Positions 7,158 through 15,625 are shown, numbered from the stretch's first letter. The stretch is 64,000 nucleotides of DNA from Phytoactinopolyspora halotolerans (GCF_010550675.1 NZ_JAAGOA010000012.1:1-64000); one strand, 5' to 3'. Notes: generated by a model from the sequence alone, not told the origin. Made by a program: numbers and translations.

Positions 7158-8756
7158 ATGCCCGTGGCACATCCCGATCACCTCGCGGCACGGCACGTGG
7201 CCCGGCGACTACGGCGGTCGATCCTGGCCGGCTTGGTCGTGGCAGGCGCGCTGGCCGCCGGAACGCTCACGGCTCCCGCGACGACGGCCGAGCCCGCGGC
7301 CGACCTGGGCCCCCAGGTGGTCCGCACGGACGCACCGCCGTCCGGATACTCGGTCACCTTCAGATACGACGCGCCCGACGACGTGGAGGCCGTACATATC
7401 TATGGCGACTGGTTCTACTCTCAGCCTGAGAGCGTGACCTGCTTCGACTGTGGCGACGGCCGTGACCCATCACAGTGGCGACCGGGCGACATCGCCGCCA
7501 CTCCGTGGAAGACCCTGGCGATGGAGCGCGGGGACGACGGAGTCTGGTCGATCACGGTACCGCTGCCCGCGGGCAGCTTCCGCTACGCCTTCACTCACGA
7601 CTGCACCGACGAGTTGGCCACCGGATGCACCCTGCACGACGACCCGGCCAACCGATGGCAGATCCAACCGCAGTACGAGGGCGCGCCTGGTGCTGTGCGT
7701 AGCACGATCTACGTCCCGGAGAGCAAGAAGTTCCCGACCTACGACACCGATGACCAGGCTCCACCCCGACCCAACAAGACCGGGACCTTGGAGTCGCGCC
7801 GCTATCCGTCGCCGCAGTCCACCAACCCCGTAGGCGTCCATGATCTGGTCGTGTACCTTCCGCATGGGTACGACCCGGATCGAGCGACGCCGTACCCGAC
7901 GCTCTACCTCAGCCACGGCGGCGGCGATCACTCGATCGCGTGGACCATGCAGGGCGTCGCCCACCACATCCTCGAGAACGCCATCCAGGACGGTTCAGCT
8001 CAGCCGATGGTGATCATCTCCACCGATTTCAACGGACTGCCGGGCGGGAACGAAGGTTACGTCGACGAACTCAGGGACAACGTCATCCCGTTCGTGGAGC
8101 AGAACTACAACGTGTCCGATCGAGCGGAGGACCGCGCATTCGGGGGCTTCTCCGCGGGTGGCAGCCGTGCCTACACGGTCATGTACGACCACACCGAACT
8201 GTTCGGCTATCACGCCGCATGGAGCGCCGGTGAGCGCGAGGCGAACGAGGCACAGATCGACCGCATGAAGGCCGTGACCGGAGGCATCATGATCGGCACC
8301 GGCCTGCAGGACCATTTGGGCAACATCGCCGAGAACTCGCAACTGAACGCGGCCGCTCTGAAGGCAGCCGGCGTCGATATCGACGAGCACAACGTGCCCG
8401 GCACCCATACCTGGCACGTCTGGCGCCCGCTGCTCAATCACTACCTGCGGGAGCTGGCGTTCAGCACGACGTCGACCAGCCTGGAGCTCGACGTGACCCC
8501 GGCTGGGCATGCGGATCGCGTGACGGTGACGGCGACCGCCACGGTCGACGCAGTGACCACGAGCATCACCGCACCTACGGGCAAGGTGGACTTCTTCGCC
8601 GGCGACCGCCATCTCCGATCCGCACCGTTACGCGACGGCGAAGCTCGCATCCGCACGTCCATCGACAAGGCAGTGCTCGACGAGCCCGTGGTCGCCCACT
8701 ACCACGGCGATGATCTGTTCAGCGGGTCGGACAGCACGCCGGTGACCGTTCGCTGA
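7158..8756 (+). CDS. Secreted esterase (Esterase D family) with Ig-like tail
   Basis: A 532-residue exported alpha/beta hydrolase. A Sec signal peptide covers about residues 1-46. An N-terminal beta-sandwich (about 60-170, similar to the domain before enterochelin-esterase-like enzymes) is followed by the hydrolase (PF00756), with Ser332 in GGFSAGG and catalytic His417 in GTHTWHVW. An Ig-like domain from about 435 to the end (PTGKVDFFAGD) may aid substrate or surface binding. The ATG at 7158 has an AAGGGAGAGG site and is preferred over the in-frame TTG at 7128. Family members remove acetyl, feruloyl or glucuronoyl esters from hemicellulose. The adjacent sugar importer with shared upstream motifs supports de-esterification of an oligosaccharide that is then imported, but the exact ester is unknown. 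Confidence 0.85.
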   Translation: MPVAHPDHLAARHVARRLRRSILAGLVVAGALAAGTLTAPATTAEPAADLGPQVVRTDAPPSGYSVTFRYDAPDDVEAVHIYGDWFYSQPESVTCFDCGDGRDPSQWRPGDIAATPWKTLAMERGDDGVWSITVPLPAGSFRYAFTHDCTDELATGCTLHDDPANRWQIQPQYEGAPGAVRSTIYVPESKKFPTYDTDDQAPPRPNKTGTLESRRYPSPQSTNPVGVHDLVVYLPHGYDPDRATPYPTLYLSHGGGDHSIAWTMQGVAHHILENAIQDGSAQPMVIISTDFNGLPGGNEGYVDELRDNVIPFVEQNYNVSDRAEDRAFGGFSAGGSRAYTVMYDHTELFGYHAAWSAGEREANEAQIDRMKAVTGGIMIGTGLQDHLGNIAENSQLNAAALKAAGVDIDEHNVPGTHTWHVWRPLLNHYLRELAFSTTSTSLELDVTPAGHADRVTVTATATVDAVTTSITAPTGKVDFFAGDRHLRSAPLRDGEARIRTSIDKAVLDEPVVAHYHGDDLFSGSDSTPVTVR

Positions 8757-8788
8757 TCTTTCCCTTCCGGCTCCTTCCACCAATCAGG

Positions 8789-8819
8789 GGCGGCACCTCT
8801 CACCCGCGGAGGTGCCGCC
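8789..8819. terminator. Bidirectional terminator hairpin
   Basis: GGCGGCACCTC (8789-8799) pairs perfectly with 8809-8819 around a 9-base loop. It sits between the convergent esterase and iclR-type genes. Its right arm lies within the last codons of the iclR-type gene, so its sequence serves both coding and termination. Confidence 0.75.
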
Positions 8820-9633
8820 TCGACGCCCGCGCGGAGGTCGGCCCCTCGTGGTCAGCCGTCCCGACCGACCCGCCGGGCGCGGTCTCGGCCGAGTGTCCGA
8901 GCTCGGCCGAGATCAGCGCCGCCGTGTCGAGGAGGAGCGGAAGCCTCGCCTCCAGCTGCGCCAAGGTGGCGATGACCTCGATCGCGGTGATCGAGACCGC
9001 GGCGACCACTTCGCCACGCGAGTCTCTGATCGGTGCGGCCACACACATGACGTAGGCGTCGTGTTCGCCGTTGTCGGTGGCCCAACCGCGCTCCCGGACC
9101 TGAATGAGCTCGAGCTCGAGAGAGGCCCGGTCGGTGAGGGTGGTGTCGGTGTGCCGCTCGAACCGGACGTGCGACAAGAGGCGGTCGCGCTCGTCCCGCG
9201 GCAAGTACGCCAGAATCACCTTGCCGACCGCGCTGGCATAGATCGATACGGCGCGCCCGATTCGCGACGGCAGCTTCACCGCATCGAAGGCGGGACTGTC
9301 CACCTTGTCGATGTAAATGATCTCGTCGCCGGTCAACTGGGCGAGATGCACGGTATGCCCAGTTTCGCGCTGAAGCCGCCGCAGGTGGGTCGACGCGAGC
9401 TGGCGCAGGTCCATCGAGCCGAGCGCGACTTCGGACAGTTCGATGAGGCCGCTGCCGAACACATAGGTGCCCGCTCCTGTCTTCCGAACGAACCGCGCGG
9501 CTTCGAGCGTCTGCAGGATCCGCAGGGCCGTCGACTTGTGGACGCCGAGCACGACCGCCGCCTCGGTGAGCGACAGCGGGCGCTCCGCGGACCTCCGGAT
9601 GATCTCGATCGCCCGCTGGACCGTCTGTGCCAC
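8800..9633 (-). CDS. IclR-family transcriptional regulator
   Basis: A 277-residue IclR regulator. The winged helix-turn-helix (VQRAIEII...LSLTEAAVVLGVHKSTALRIL) is in residues 1-65, and the effector-binding GAF-like domain (ESIR: SAVGKVILAYLP, RERGWATDNGEHD) fills the rest. The GTG at 9633 is chosen because GGAGG lies immediately upstream; the in-frame TTG at 9660 would place the start inside a 15-bp palindrome. It is flanked by the esterase (convergent) and the sugar importer (divergent). The three upstream regions share GTTGCA half-sites, so it probably controls all of them and itself. IclR proteins usually sense small acids, which fits a locus containing an acid-sugar dehydratase. Confidence 0.92.
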   Translation of the reverse strand: MAQTVQRAIEIIRRSAERPLSLTEAAVVLGVHKSTALRILQTLEAARFVRKTGAGTYVFGSGLIELSEVALGSMDLRQLASTHLRRLQRETGHTVHLAQLTGDEIIYIDKVDSPAFDAVKLPSRIGRAVSIYASAVGKVILAYLPRDERDRLLSHVRFERHTDTTLTDRASLELELIQVRERGWATDNGEHDAYVMCVAAPIRDSRGEVVAAVSITAIEVIATLAQLEARLPLLLDTAALISAELGHSAETAPGGSVGTADHEGPTSARASRRHLRG

Positions 9634-9645
9634 GACCCCTCCGTA

Positions 9646-9660
9646 TTGCAGTAACTGCAA
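9646..9660. promoter_or_regulatory. 15-bp palindrome before the iclR-type gene
   Basis: TTGCAGTAACTGCAA is a perfect palindrome around one central base, immediately upstream of the GGAGG site of the minus-strand regulator gene. On the minus strand it extends to GTTGCA, matching the half-sites at 7025 and 9697. It is a probable autoregulatory operator. Confidence 0.65.
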
Positions 9661-9688
9661 CCGTTCACGACTCCAACCAGAGCCGCGC

Positions 9689-9716
9689 TTGACAGCGTTG
9701 CATATGTTCTTATGAT
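9689..9716 (+). promoter_or_regulatory. Promoter of the sugar-importer operon with embedded half-site
   Basis: A -35 TTGACA (9689-9694) and a -10 TATGAT (9711-9716) are separated by 16 bases. The spacer contains GTTGCATAT (9697-9705), the half-site also found upstream of the esterase, so the IclR protein could occlude RNA polymerase here. Confidence 0.7.
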
Positions 9717-9727
9717 TGTGGCACGAC

Positions 9728-9739
9728 TTTAACGATCAA
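9728..9739 (+). promoter_or_regulatory. Shared 12-mer TTTAACGATCAA (copy 2)
   Basis: An identical copy of the element at 7098-7109, lying between the promoter and the ribosome site of the binding-protein gene. The distance from TTGACA differs by ten bases (one helical turn) between the two copies. Confidence 0.5.
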
Positions 9740-9767
9740 CCACCTATCACCTTCTGAGGAGCGCCCG

Positions 9768-11027
9768 ATGAGGACACCTCGCGTTCGCCGCGTCACGGTC
9801 GCCGCGGCAGCCGTCGGCCTTGCCGCAGTCGTCTCGACCGGATGTGGTTCCGACAGCGAATCCGGGGGTGGTGAATCCGAGGGGGGCGTGACCACGCTCG
9901 CCTTCGCCGCCTCGACCTTCGGCGACCCGGGCCGCGGCCCGCAACTGCAGGAATGGATCGACGAGTTCAACGCGAGCCAAGACGAGATCCGGGTCGAGGC
10001 CGCGTCGGTCCCCTACCCCACGTTCGGTCAGACCGTGCTGACCCAGATGGGCGGTGGTGAGGGGCCAGACCTTGTCCGCTTCGACATGCCCGAGTTCGAG
10101 GCCGCCTCGGACGCTGGCCTGATCGCGCCGCTCGACGACCTGATCGACGTCAGCCAGTATGAGCTGCTTGAGCAGCCGGATCAGTTCATGGTCCACGACG
10201 GCGTACGGCACGGGATCATCTTCGAGGCGTCCAACTACGCGATGTTCTACAACGCCGACCTGATCCCCGAACCGCCCACGACCTACGAAGAATTCTTCGA
10301 CACTGCCCAGTCGCTGACGAGCGGCGATATCTTCGGCCTGGCGTTCCGTCAGACTGAAGCCGAGGAGGCGGGCGTCTGGCAGGACATCTTCAACTACGTC
10401 TACGGCTTCGGCGGCGCGTGGTCCGACGGCGAGAACCTGACGATCAACGCGCCGGAGAACCTCGAAGGCCTGCAGGCCTACAAGGACCTCTACGACGCGA
10501 ACGTCATCCCGCGCGGCGCCGACGCCGCCACGTTCCGCCGCATGTTCGCCGAGGGCAAGGTCGCCATGGAGCTCAACAACGGCGGCTACGCCACCCACCT
10601 GCGCGCGGAGAGCCCGGAGCTGAACTTCGATGCCGCCCCGATCCCGTTCCCCGTGCGCAGCCAGGGCTCCATCCTCGCGCCGATCGTGATCAATGAGGCG
10701 AGCAGCGCCAAAGAGGAGGCGGCCACGTTCATCCGCTGGGCTCTGGAACCGGAGAACCAGGTGAAGCTCCAGGAGATCCTTGGGGCGAGCAGCGTGGCGA
10801 CGGCCACTGAACGCAGCTCCGAATCGCTACAGGACATGCCGTACCTCACAACCTTCGACGACCTCACTGAATCAAGTCTTCCGCAGGTCGTCCTCGGATT
10901 CGAAGCGCAGACGCCGGACATCCGCAAGATCGTGGTGCAGAACGTGATCGCCGCGCTGCAGGGTCAGGTCGATCTCGAGACCGCTCTGGACAACGCCCAG
11001 GAGCAGGCGACCGACCTGGTCGGCTGA
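9768..11027 (+). CDS. Sugar ABC transporter substrate-binding lipoprotein
   Basis: A 419-residue extracellular solute-binding protein (family 1). The signal peptide ends in a lipobox, VSTGC, with Cys26 as the lipid-anchored first mature residue, followed by a Ser/Gly/Glu linker. The mature part has the typical opening LAFAASTFGDPGRGPQLQEW and the internal YNADLIPEPPTTYEEF and GKVAMELNNGGY motifs of oligosaccharide-binding proteins. The ATG has a GAGGA site eight bases upstream. It is followed by two permeases and an acid-sugar dehydratase, probably one transcript from the promoter at 9689. The ligand is probably an oligosaccharide or uronate-containing sugar; the sequence does not settle this. 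Confidence 0.93.
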   Translation: MRTPRVRRVTVAAAAVGLAAVVSTGCGSDSESGGGESEGGVTTLAFAASTFGDPGRGPQLQEWIDEFNASQDEIRVEAASVPYPTFGQTVLTQMGGGEGPDLVRFDMPEFEAASDAGLIAPLDDLIDVSQYELLEQPDQFMVHDGVRHGIIFEASNYAMFYNADLIPEPPTTYEEFFDTAQSLTSGDIFGLAFRQTEAEEAGVWQDIFNYVYGFGGAWSDGENLTINAPENLEGLQAYKDLYDANVIPRGADAATFRRMFAEGKVAMELNNGGYATHLRAESPELNFDAAPIPFPVRSQGSILAPIVINEASSAKEEAATFIRWALEPENQVKLQEILGASSVATATERSSESLQDMPYLTTFDDLTESSLPQVVLGFEAQTPDIRKIVVQNVIAALQGQVDLETALDNAQEQATDLVG

Positions 11028-11096
11028 CGCCACGGCGCCGGGGGCGAGGCGCACTCGTCCCCGGTGCCGGACCACGCAACGAAGGACACCCACCCG

Positions 11097-12038
11097 ATGA
11101 CCGTGATCGAGCAGACCCGAGCGCCCCGATCCGAGGCCCGGCGTCGGCGTAGTCCACTCGGGAGCCGGTGGACGCCGTATCTGTTCCTTGCCCCAGCGGC
11201 CCTCTTCATCGCCCTGTTCCAGGCCGTTCCACTCGCTCAGGAGATCTTCCTGAGCTTCACCCACACATCTCTTCTGAATCCCACGAGCAACACATGGGTG
11301 GGGCTGGAGAACTACGCCCACATCTTCAGCGACGACGAGTTCCACCGCACTCTGACGATCACACTGGTCTACGTCGTCGTCTGTGTCGTCGGCTCCGTCG
11401 GTGCCGGGCTGGGCGTGGCCCTCATCCTCAACCGGAGCTTCCGTGGCCGGGGCATCGCCCGTGCGCTCGTCACGGTTCCATGGGCCGCTCCGGGTATCGC
11501 GGTCGCCCTCATCGCGACGTGGATGCTCAACCCCCAGTACGGGATCGTCAACCGGTTCCTCAACGCCGTCGGGCTCGGCGTTCCCGGGGGCGCCATCCTG
11601 GACAGCTCGACCTACGCCCTCCCGGCGATCCTCGTGACGACCACCTGGCAGCTTTTCCCCCTCACCTCCGTGGTGCTGCTCTCGGCTCTGCAGGCCGTCC
11701 CGAAGGATCTGACCGAGGCCGCGACCATGGACGGTGCCGGTCGATGGTGGACCTTCCAGGCCGTCACATGGCAGGTCATCAAGCCCACGGTGGGTCTGCT
11801 GGCCCTGCTCATGACCATCTGGTCGCTGCGTCGCTTCGAATTGATCTGGCTGATGACCAAAGGCGGTCCGGTGGGCTCCACCGAGACGCTCGTCATCGAC
11901 CTCTACGCCCAGGCATTCGACTCCAAGCAGCTGGGCACGGCGGCAGCCATCGGCATGGTCGGCGTCGTCATCTCGCTCATCGTCATCGCTGGAAGTCGAT
12001 TCGTCGCGCGCGCGGCGGAGAAGGAGAACATCCGATGA
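11097..12038 (+). CDS. Carbohydrate ABC transporter permease, MalF-like
   Basis: A 313-residue inner-membrane permease with six predicted helices. The EAA loop is seen as DLTEAATMDGAGRWWTFQAV about two thirds along. The ATG at 11097 is preferred over an in-frame GTG at 11064 because GAAGGA lies at the right distance. The first membrane helix begins at about residue 20 (PYLFLAPAALFIALF). It follows the binding protein by 69 bases and overlaps the next permease by four bases (ATGA), so the two are translationally coupled. With the binding protein it makes the uptake system for the locus; the ATPase is missing. Confidence 0.93.
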   Translation: MTVIEQTRAPRSEARRRRSPLGSRWTPYLFLAPAALFIALFQAVPLAQEIFLSFTHTSLLNPTSNTWVGLENYAHIFSDDEFHRTLTITLVYVVVCVVGSVGAGLGVALILNRSFRGRGIARALVTVPWAAPGIAVALIATWMLNPQYGIVNRFLNAVGLGVPGGAILDSSTYALPAILVTTTWQLFPLTSVVLLSALQAVPKDLTEAATMDGAGRWWTFQAVTWQVIKPTVGLLALLMTIWSLRRFELIWLMTKGGPVGSTETLVIDLYAQAFDSKQLGTAAAIGMVGVVISLIVIAGSRFVARAAEKENIR

Positions 12039-13063
12039 GCGGCGAGATGCCGAGCGAGCGGAGCGGCCGGCACAGCGAGGAACGAGCGCAGCCGCCCGCG
12101 GAGCAAGCGAGAAATCGAGCGCGACCAGAACACACGAGCGGCGAGATGCCGAGCGAGCGGAGCGGCCGGCACAGCGAGGAACGAGCGCAGCCGCCCGCGG
12201 AGCAAGCGAGAAATCGAGCGCGACCAGAGCCGACGAGCCGGCTCCGGATCGGTCTCACGCTGCGCATCGTCGCCGTCCTCGCCGTCATGGGGATCGCGAT
12301 CTTTCCGCTGTACTGGATGTTCGTCACAGCACTGTCGAGCGACGCCGACCTGTTCGCCTCTGACGCTCGGCTCCTCCCGGACTTCTCCCAGTTCGGCGTG
12401 TTCGTCGACGCGTTGGCCGAAGGCGAGACGGTGCGCTGGCTACGCAACAGCCTGGTGATCGCCACCGGCACAACGGCCCTGTCGATCGTCCTGGGCATAC
12501 CCCTCGGCTACGCGCTCTCGCGATTCTCGTTCCGAGGCAAGGCCCTGATGACGGTCGTGCTGCTGCTGACCCAGATGCTTCCCGAGGCGCTCATGGTGGT
12601 GCCGCTGTTCTCGCTGTTCAACCGTTTCGAGCTGCTCGACTCCCTGGTCGGGCTGATTCTGGCGAACGCGGCGTTCGTGCTGCCGATCGCGGCGCTGATC
12701 CTCAAGGGCGCGATCGACGGTATCCCGCGCGAGCTGGAGGAGGCCGGTCGAGTCGATGGTGCCCGGCCGTTCACCATGCTGACGCGCATCAATGTCCCCC
12801 TGATCGCGCCGTCGATTGCGGCCGCCGCGGTCATCGCGTTCTTCCACGCCTGGAACGAGTACGTCTTCGCGGTGACGTTCATCTACTCACCAGAGATGCA
12901 GCCGGCGTCGGTGGGTATCGCGAGCTTCATCGGCGAGGTCGGCACCCCTGTCCAGACCGTCATGGCGGTGGCCTTCATGTTCACCCTGCCCGCCGTGGGC
13001 TTCTATCTGTTCGCACAGAAATACGTGGTGGCCGGCATGACCGCCGGCGCCGTGAAGGGCTAA
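12035..13063 (+). CDS. Carbohydrate ABC transporter permease, MalG-like, with duplicated N-terminal repeat
   Basis: A 342-residue MalG-type permease. A normal family member would begin near residue 67, just before the first membrane helix (LRIGLTLRIVAVLAVMGIAIF). Residues 2-66 are instead two copies of a highly charged 33-residue unit beginning SGEMPSERSGRHSEERAQPP, encoded by a 93-bp perfect tandem repeat. The EAA loop is ELEEAGRVDGARPFTML and the protein ends KYVVAGMTAGAVKG. The ATG overlaps the stop of the upstream permease (ATGA). The extension is in frame and would be cytoplasmic. It may be tolerated filler from an inserted repeat element, or may alter coupling with the ATPase. Confidence 0.92.
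   Translation: MSGEMPSERSGRHSEERAQPPAEQARNRARPEHTSGEMPSERSGRHSEERAQPPAEQARNRARPEPTSRLRIGLTLRIVAVLAVMGIAIFPLYWMFVTALSSDADLFASDARLLPDFSQFGVFVDALAEGETVRWLRNSLVIATGTTALSIVLGIPLGYALSRFSFRGKALMTVVLLLTQMLPEALMVVPLFSLFNRFELLDSLVGLILANAAFVLPIAALILKGAIDGIPRELEEAGRVDGARPFTMLTRINVPLIAPSIAAAAVIAFFHAWNEYVFAVTFIYSPEMQPASVGIASFIGEVGTPVQTVMAVAFMFTLPAVGFYLFAQKYVVAGMTAGAVKG
12037..12228 (+). repeat. 93-bp perfect tandem duplication (period 99)
   Basis: Positions 12037-12129 and 12136-12228 are identical. The unit is built from GAGCGAGCGGAGCGG and GCGAGCAAGCGAGAAATCG type words, and a six-base variable joint separates the copies. The period of 99 keeps the reading frame. The composition (short GAGC/GCGAG runs) is unlike the rest of the operon and recalls dispersed short repeats of actinobacterial genomes. 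Confidence 0.9.
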
Positions 13064-13070
13064 CCCCGAT

Positions 13071-14252
13071 ATGAAGATCACTTCCGTCGACACCTTCGTC
13101 GTCGACTTCTACCGCACCAACCTCGTCATCGTCCGTGTGTCGACGGACGACGGCATCGTGGGGCTCGGCGAGGCCACCCTCGAGGGCAAGGAACGCGCCG
13201 TCCAAGGGGCCATCGCCGAGGTCGCCGAGGCGGTGATCGGACTGGATCCGACCCGCATCTCGGGCACCATGTACGAACTGGCCCGTGACTGGTATTGGCG
13301 CGGCGGACCGGTCATCATGACGGCCCTGAGCTCGCTGGAGACGGCCCTGTGGGACATCTCGGCCCGCGAATTGGGGGTGCCGGTGTCTCGGTTGTTCGGC
13401 GGCGCTACACGGGACCGGGTCCGCGCCTACGCGAACGGTTGGTTCTCCGGGGCGGTGACGCCAGACGACTACGCCGCGGCCGCACTCCGGACCGTCGAGA
13501 CCGGCTTTCGCGGGCTGAAGTGGGATCCGTTCGAGAATTACGATCTCACTATCACCTCGCAGCAGCTGGATCGCGCACTCGCGCAGATCGACGCCGTCCG
13601 CTCCGCCGTCGGGCGCCACGTCGAGATCTTCATCGAGGGCCACGGCCGGTTCGACGTCCGGCATGCGATCAAGATCGCCCAGGAGATCGCCCAGTTCGAA
13701 CCCGTGTGGTTCGAGGAGCCGTGCCCTCCGGACAGCCTCGACGCGCTTGCCGACGTGCGCCGGGCGTCGCCCGTGCCGATCGCTGCCGGCGAACGATGGT
13801 TCGGCCGGCAAGGTTTCGTCCCCGCTCTCTCCCGTCAGGCGGTCGACTTCGTCCAGCCGGACGTCACCCACGCCGGTGGTCTCTCCGAGCTGGCGTTCAT
13901 CTCGACCCTCGCCGCGGCCGGCTACGTGGGCTTCGCGCCGCACAACCCGAGTGGCCCGTTGAGTACGGCAGCGACCCTGCAGCTCGGCGCCACCTTGCCC
14001 AACTTTCGGTACCTGGAGATCATGGCGACCGACGTGCCGTGGCGTCCGCGCGTCACGAACGAGCGACTCACCTTGACCGAAGACGGAGACGTCCTCGTCC
14101 CGACCGGCATCGGACTCGGCATCGAGCTCGATCTCGAGGAGATCGCAAAGCATCCGTTCACCCCGCGTCCCATGCGCCTGTTCGAGGACGCCGTCTACGA
14201 CATCCGGCCGCCCGACGAGCGTTCGTTCTTCAACCTGGGCGTCGACGCCTGA
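13071..14252 (+). CDS. Enolase-superfamily acid-sugar dehydratase (galactonate dehydratase-like)
   Basis: A 393-residue mandelate racemase/muconate lactonizing enzyme family protein. Predicted metal ligands are Glu189 (FIEGHGRF), Glu215 (FEEPCPP) and Glu241 (GERWFGR); His191 and His291 (APHNPSG) would be the catalytic pair. These positions and spacings match those I recall for E. coli D-galactonate dehydratase with a constant offset of six, though its first ligand is Asp rather than Glu. It would dehydrate an aldonic acid to a 2-keto-3-deoxy acid in the cytoplasm. It starts eight bases after the second permease, as the last gene of the importer operon. The substrate (galactonate, xylonate, another aldonate) cannot be fixed from sequence. 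Confidence 0.85.
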   Translation: MKITSVDTFVVDFYRTNLVIVRVSTDDGIVGLGEATLEGKERAVQGAIAEVAEAVIGLDPTRISGTMYELARDWYWRGGPVIMTALSSLETALWDISARELGVPVSRLFGGATRDRVRAYANGWFSGAVTPDDYAAAALRTVETGFRGLKWDPFENYDLTITSQQLDRALAQIDAVRSAVGRHVEIFIEGHGRFDVRHAIKIAQEIAQFEPVWFEEPCPPDSLDALADVRRASPVPIAAGERWFGRQGFVPALSRQAVDFVQPDVTHAGGLSELAFISTLAAAGYVGFAPHNPSGPLSTAATLQLGATLPNFRYLEIMATDVPWRPRVTNERLTLTEDGDVLVPTGIGLGIELDLEEIAKHPFTPRPMRLFEDAVYDIRPPDERSFFNLGVDA

Positions 14253-14292
14253 CCTAGCCTGCGGCAGGAGCGGCTGACCTCCGGTTCGTGCG

Positions 14293-15303
14293 TCACCGGG
14301 TGGATTCCCGCAGGATCAGCTGCGCGTTCACGATCGTGGTCACCGGGTCCGGTGCCTCGTTGCCGTCGGCTCCAGCCGCGGCGATGCGGTGCTCCAACCG
14401 TTCGAGGACCCGATCGGCCATCGCATCGTTACCGGGTTCCACGGACGACAGCCGGGGCACCAGGAAGTCGGTTTCCCTGCCGTTGTCGAAACCGATCACC
14501 TGCACATCGTCCGGCACGTCGACACGCAGATCGGCCAGCGCCCGCAGCACACCCATGGCGGCGGCATCGGTGAAGACGAAGACACCGTCGAATGCGACAC
14601 CGGACTCGTACAGCTCCTTCACCGCGCGCAATCCGGAGCCGGGATCGAACGACTCGACCTCGACCACCAGTCGCTCGTCGACATCGACGCCGAGCTCGGC
14701 GTGGGCCTGACGATAGCCGCGCGTGCGCAACGACGGCATGTCGTCGACATGGTCGTCATGTCGTCCACCGATGATGGCGATGCGACGCGACCCGGTCCTG
14801 AGCAGGTGCTCAGTGGCCTGCCGAGCGCCGCCGACGTTGTCCATCATGACGTGGTCGAACGTCTTCGGGACCGGCCTCTCACCGATGAACACGACCGGCG
14901 TCCCGAAATGCAACTGCTCCAAGTCGGCGGCGTCGACGCGTAAGGGGCTGATGATCGCGCCGTCGTACATCCGCAGCCGGCCGAACGAGAGGGCTTCGAG
15001 CTCCCGCTCGGCGTCTCCCCCTGTGCGCTCGATGACGAGGTGCAGGCCACGCCGCTCGACGCCTTTGGCAAGCCGACTGGCGAGTTGTGCGTAGTACGGC
15101 CGGTCGATATCCGGGACGATCAGACCGATGGCGGCTGTGCGGCCGGCACGCAGATGGCGTGCGGCCTGATTCACCTGGTAACCGAGCTTCGAGATAGTCG
15201 CCAGCACACGCAGCCGGGTCTCGGCGCCAACGCCAGGCCGACCGTTGATGACATTGGACACCGTCTGCGCCGATACGCCGGCCTCATGGGCTACATCGAT
15301 CAT
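14293..15303 (-). CDS. LacI-family transcriptional regulator
   Basis: A 336-residue LacI regulator with the helix-turn-helix MIDVAHEAGVSAQTVSNVIN at the very N-terminus, the hinge sequence HLRAGRTAAIGLIVPDIDRP, and a sugar-binding domain ending GFDNGRETDFLVPRLSSVEP. The ATG at 15303 gives the standard family length; the open frame continues upstream, and GTG codons at 15312 and 15315 are alternative starts. It converges on the dehydratase gene with a 40-base gap. It may add a sugar signal to the control of the upstream importer locus, but no matching operator was identified. Confidence 0.88.
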   Translation of the reverse strand: MIDVAHEAGVSAQTVSNVINGRPGVGAETRLRVLATISKLGYQVNQAARHLRAGRTAAIGLIVPDIDRPYYAQLASRLAKGVERRGLHLVIERTGGDAERELEALSFGRLRMYDGAIISPLRVDAADLEQLHFGTPVVFIGERPVPKTFDHVMMDNVGGARQATEHLLRTGSRRIAIIGGRHDDHVDDMPSLRTRGYRQAHAELGVDVDERLVVEVESFDPGSGLRAVKELYESGVAFDGVFVFTDAAAMGVLRALADLRVDVPDDVQVIGFDNGRETDFLVPRLSSVEPGNDAMADRVLERLEHRIAAAGADGNEAPDPVTTIVNAQLILRESTR

Positions 15304-15625
15304 CCGTACCACCACTCCATCATCCCGCGTCGGCGGTGCGAACACGACCGCGCACCGCTGCCAAGCGGCACGACACCGGACGACCTGGCGTTTCGCTTCG
15401 AGCTGAGCTTGGTGAAGAGGCTTCGCCTTCGAACGCCGCGGTGAGATCCCCCGGCGGCTGCGGATGAACGACGAGACGCTCGTCCTCGACGACACGACGC
15501 ACGCCTGCACCCACCAGATCGTCTGAGACCCGAGGACCACGTCAGGGCGAGGACGCATAGCGTAGTGGACAAGTCAGCAAGAACGGATGGACTTAGTCCA
15601 TTGACTTAGTCATCCTTCGCCTTGC
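15304..15625. other. Intergenic region holding a toxin-antitoxin control site
   Basis: About 320 bases between the divergent LacI and Phd-type genes. The right end contains two neighbouring palindromes (15587-15612). The remainder has open frames on both strands but nothing that looks like a conserved protein. Confidence 0.5.
15587..15612. promoter_or_regulatory. Twin palindromes, likely Phd/VapC operator
   Basis: ATGGACTTAGTCCAT (15587-15601) and TGACTTAGTCA (15602-15612) are perfect palindromes around single central bases and abut each other; both contain GACTTAGTC. They end 14 bases before the antitoxin ATG. TTGACT at 15601-15606 could serve as a -35, so binding would block transcription, as expected for an autoregulated antitoxin. 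Confidence 0.7.

Noticed and set aside
11168-12034. A long N-terminal extension of the second permease
   Set aside because: It lies entirely within the first permease in another frame; the ATGA overlap at 12035 is the credible start.
12037-12228. CRISPR array
   Set aside because: Only two copies in direct tandem with a six-base joint and an open reading frame through both; no spacers or cas genes.
15462-15526. Short reading frame ending TTHACTHQIV before the Phd gene
   Set aside because: About 20 codons with no ribosome site or family; too little to call a gene or remnant.
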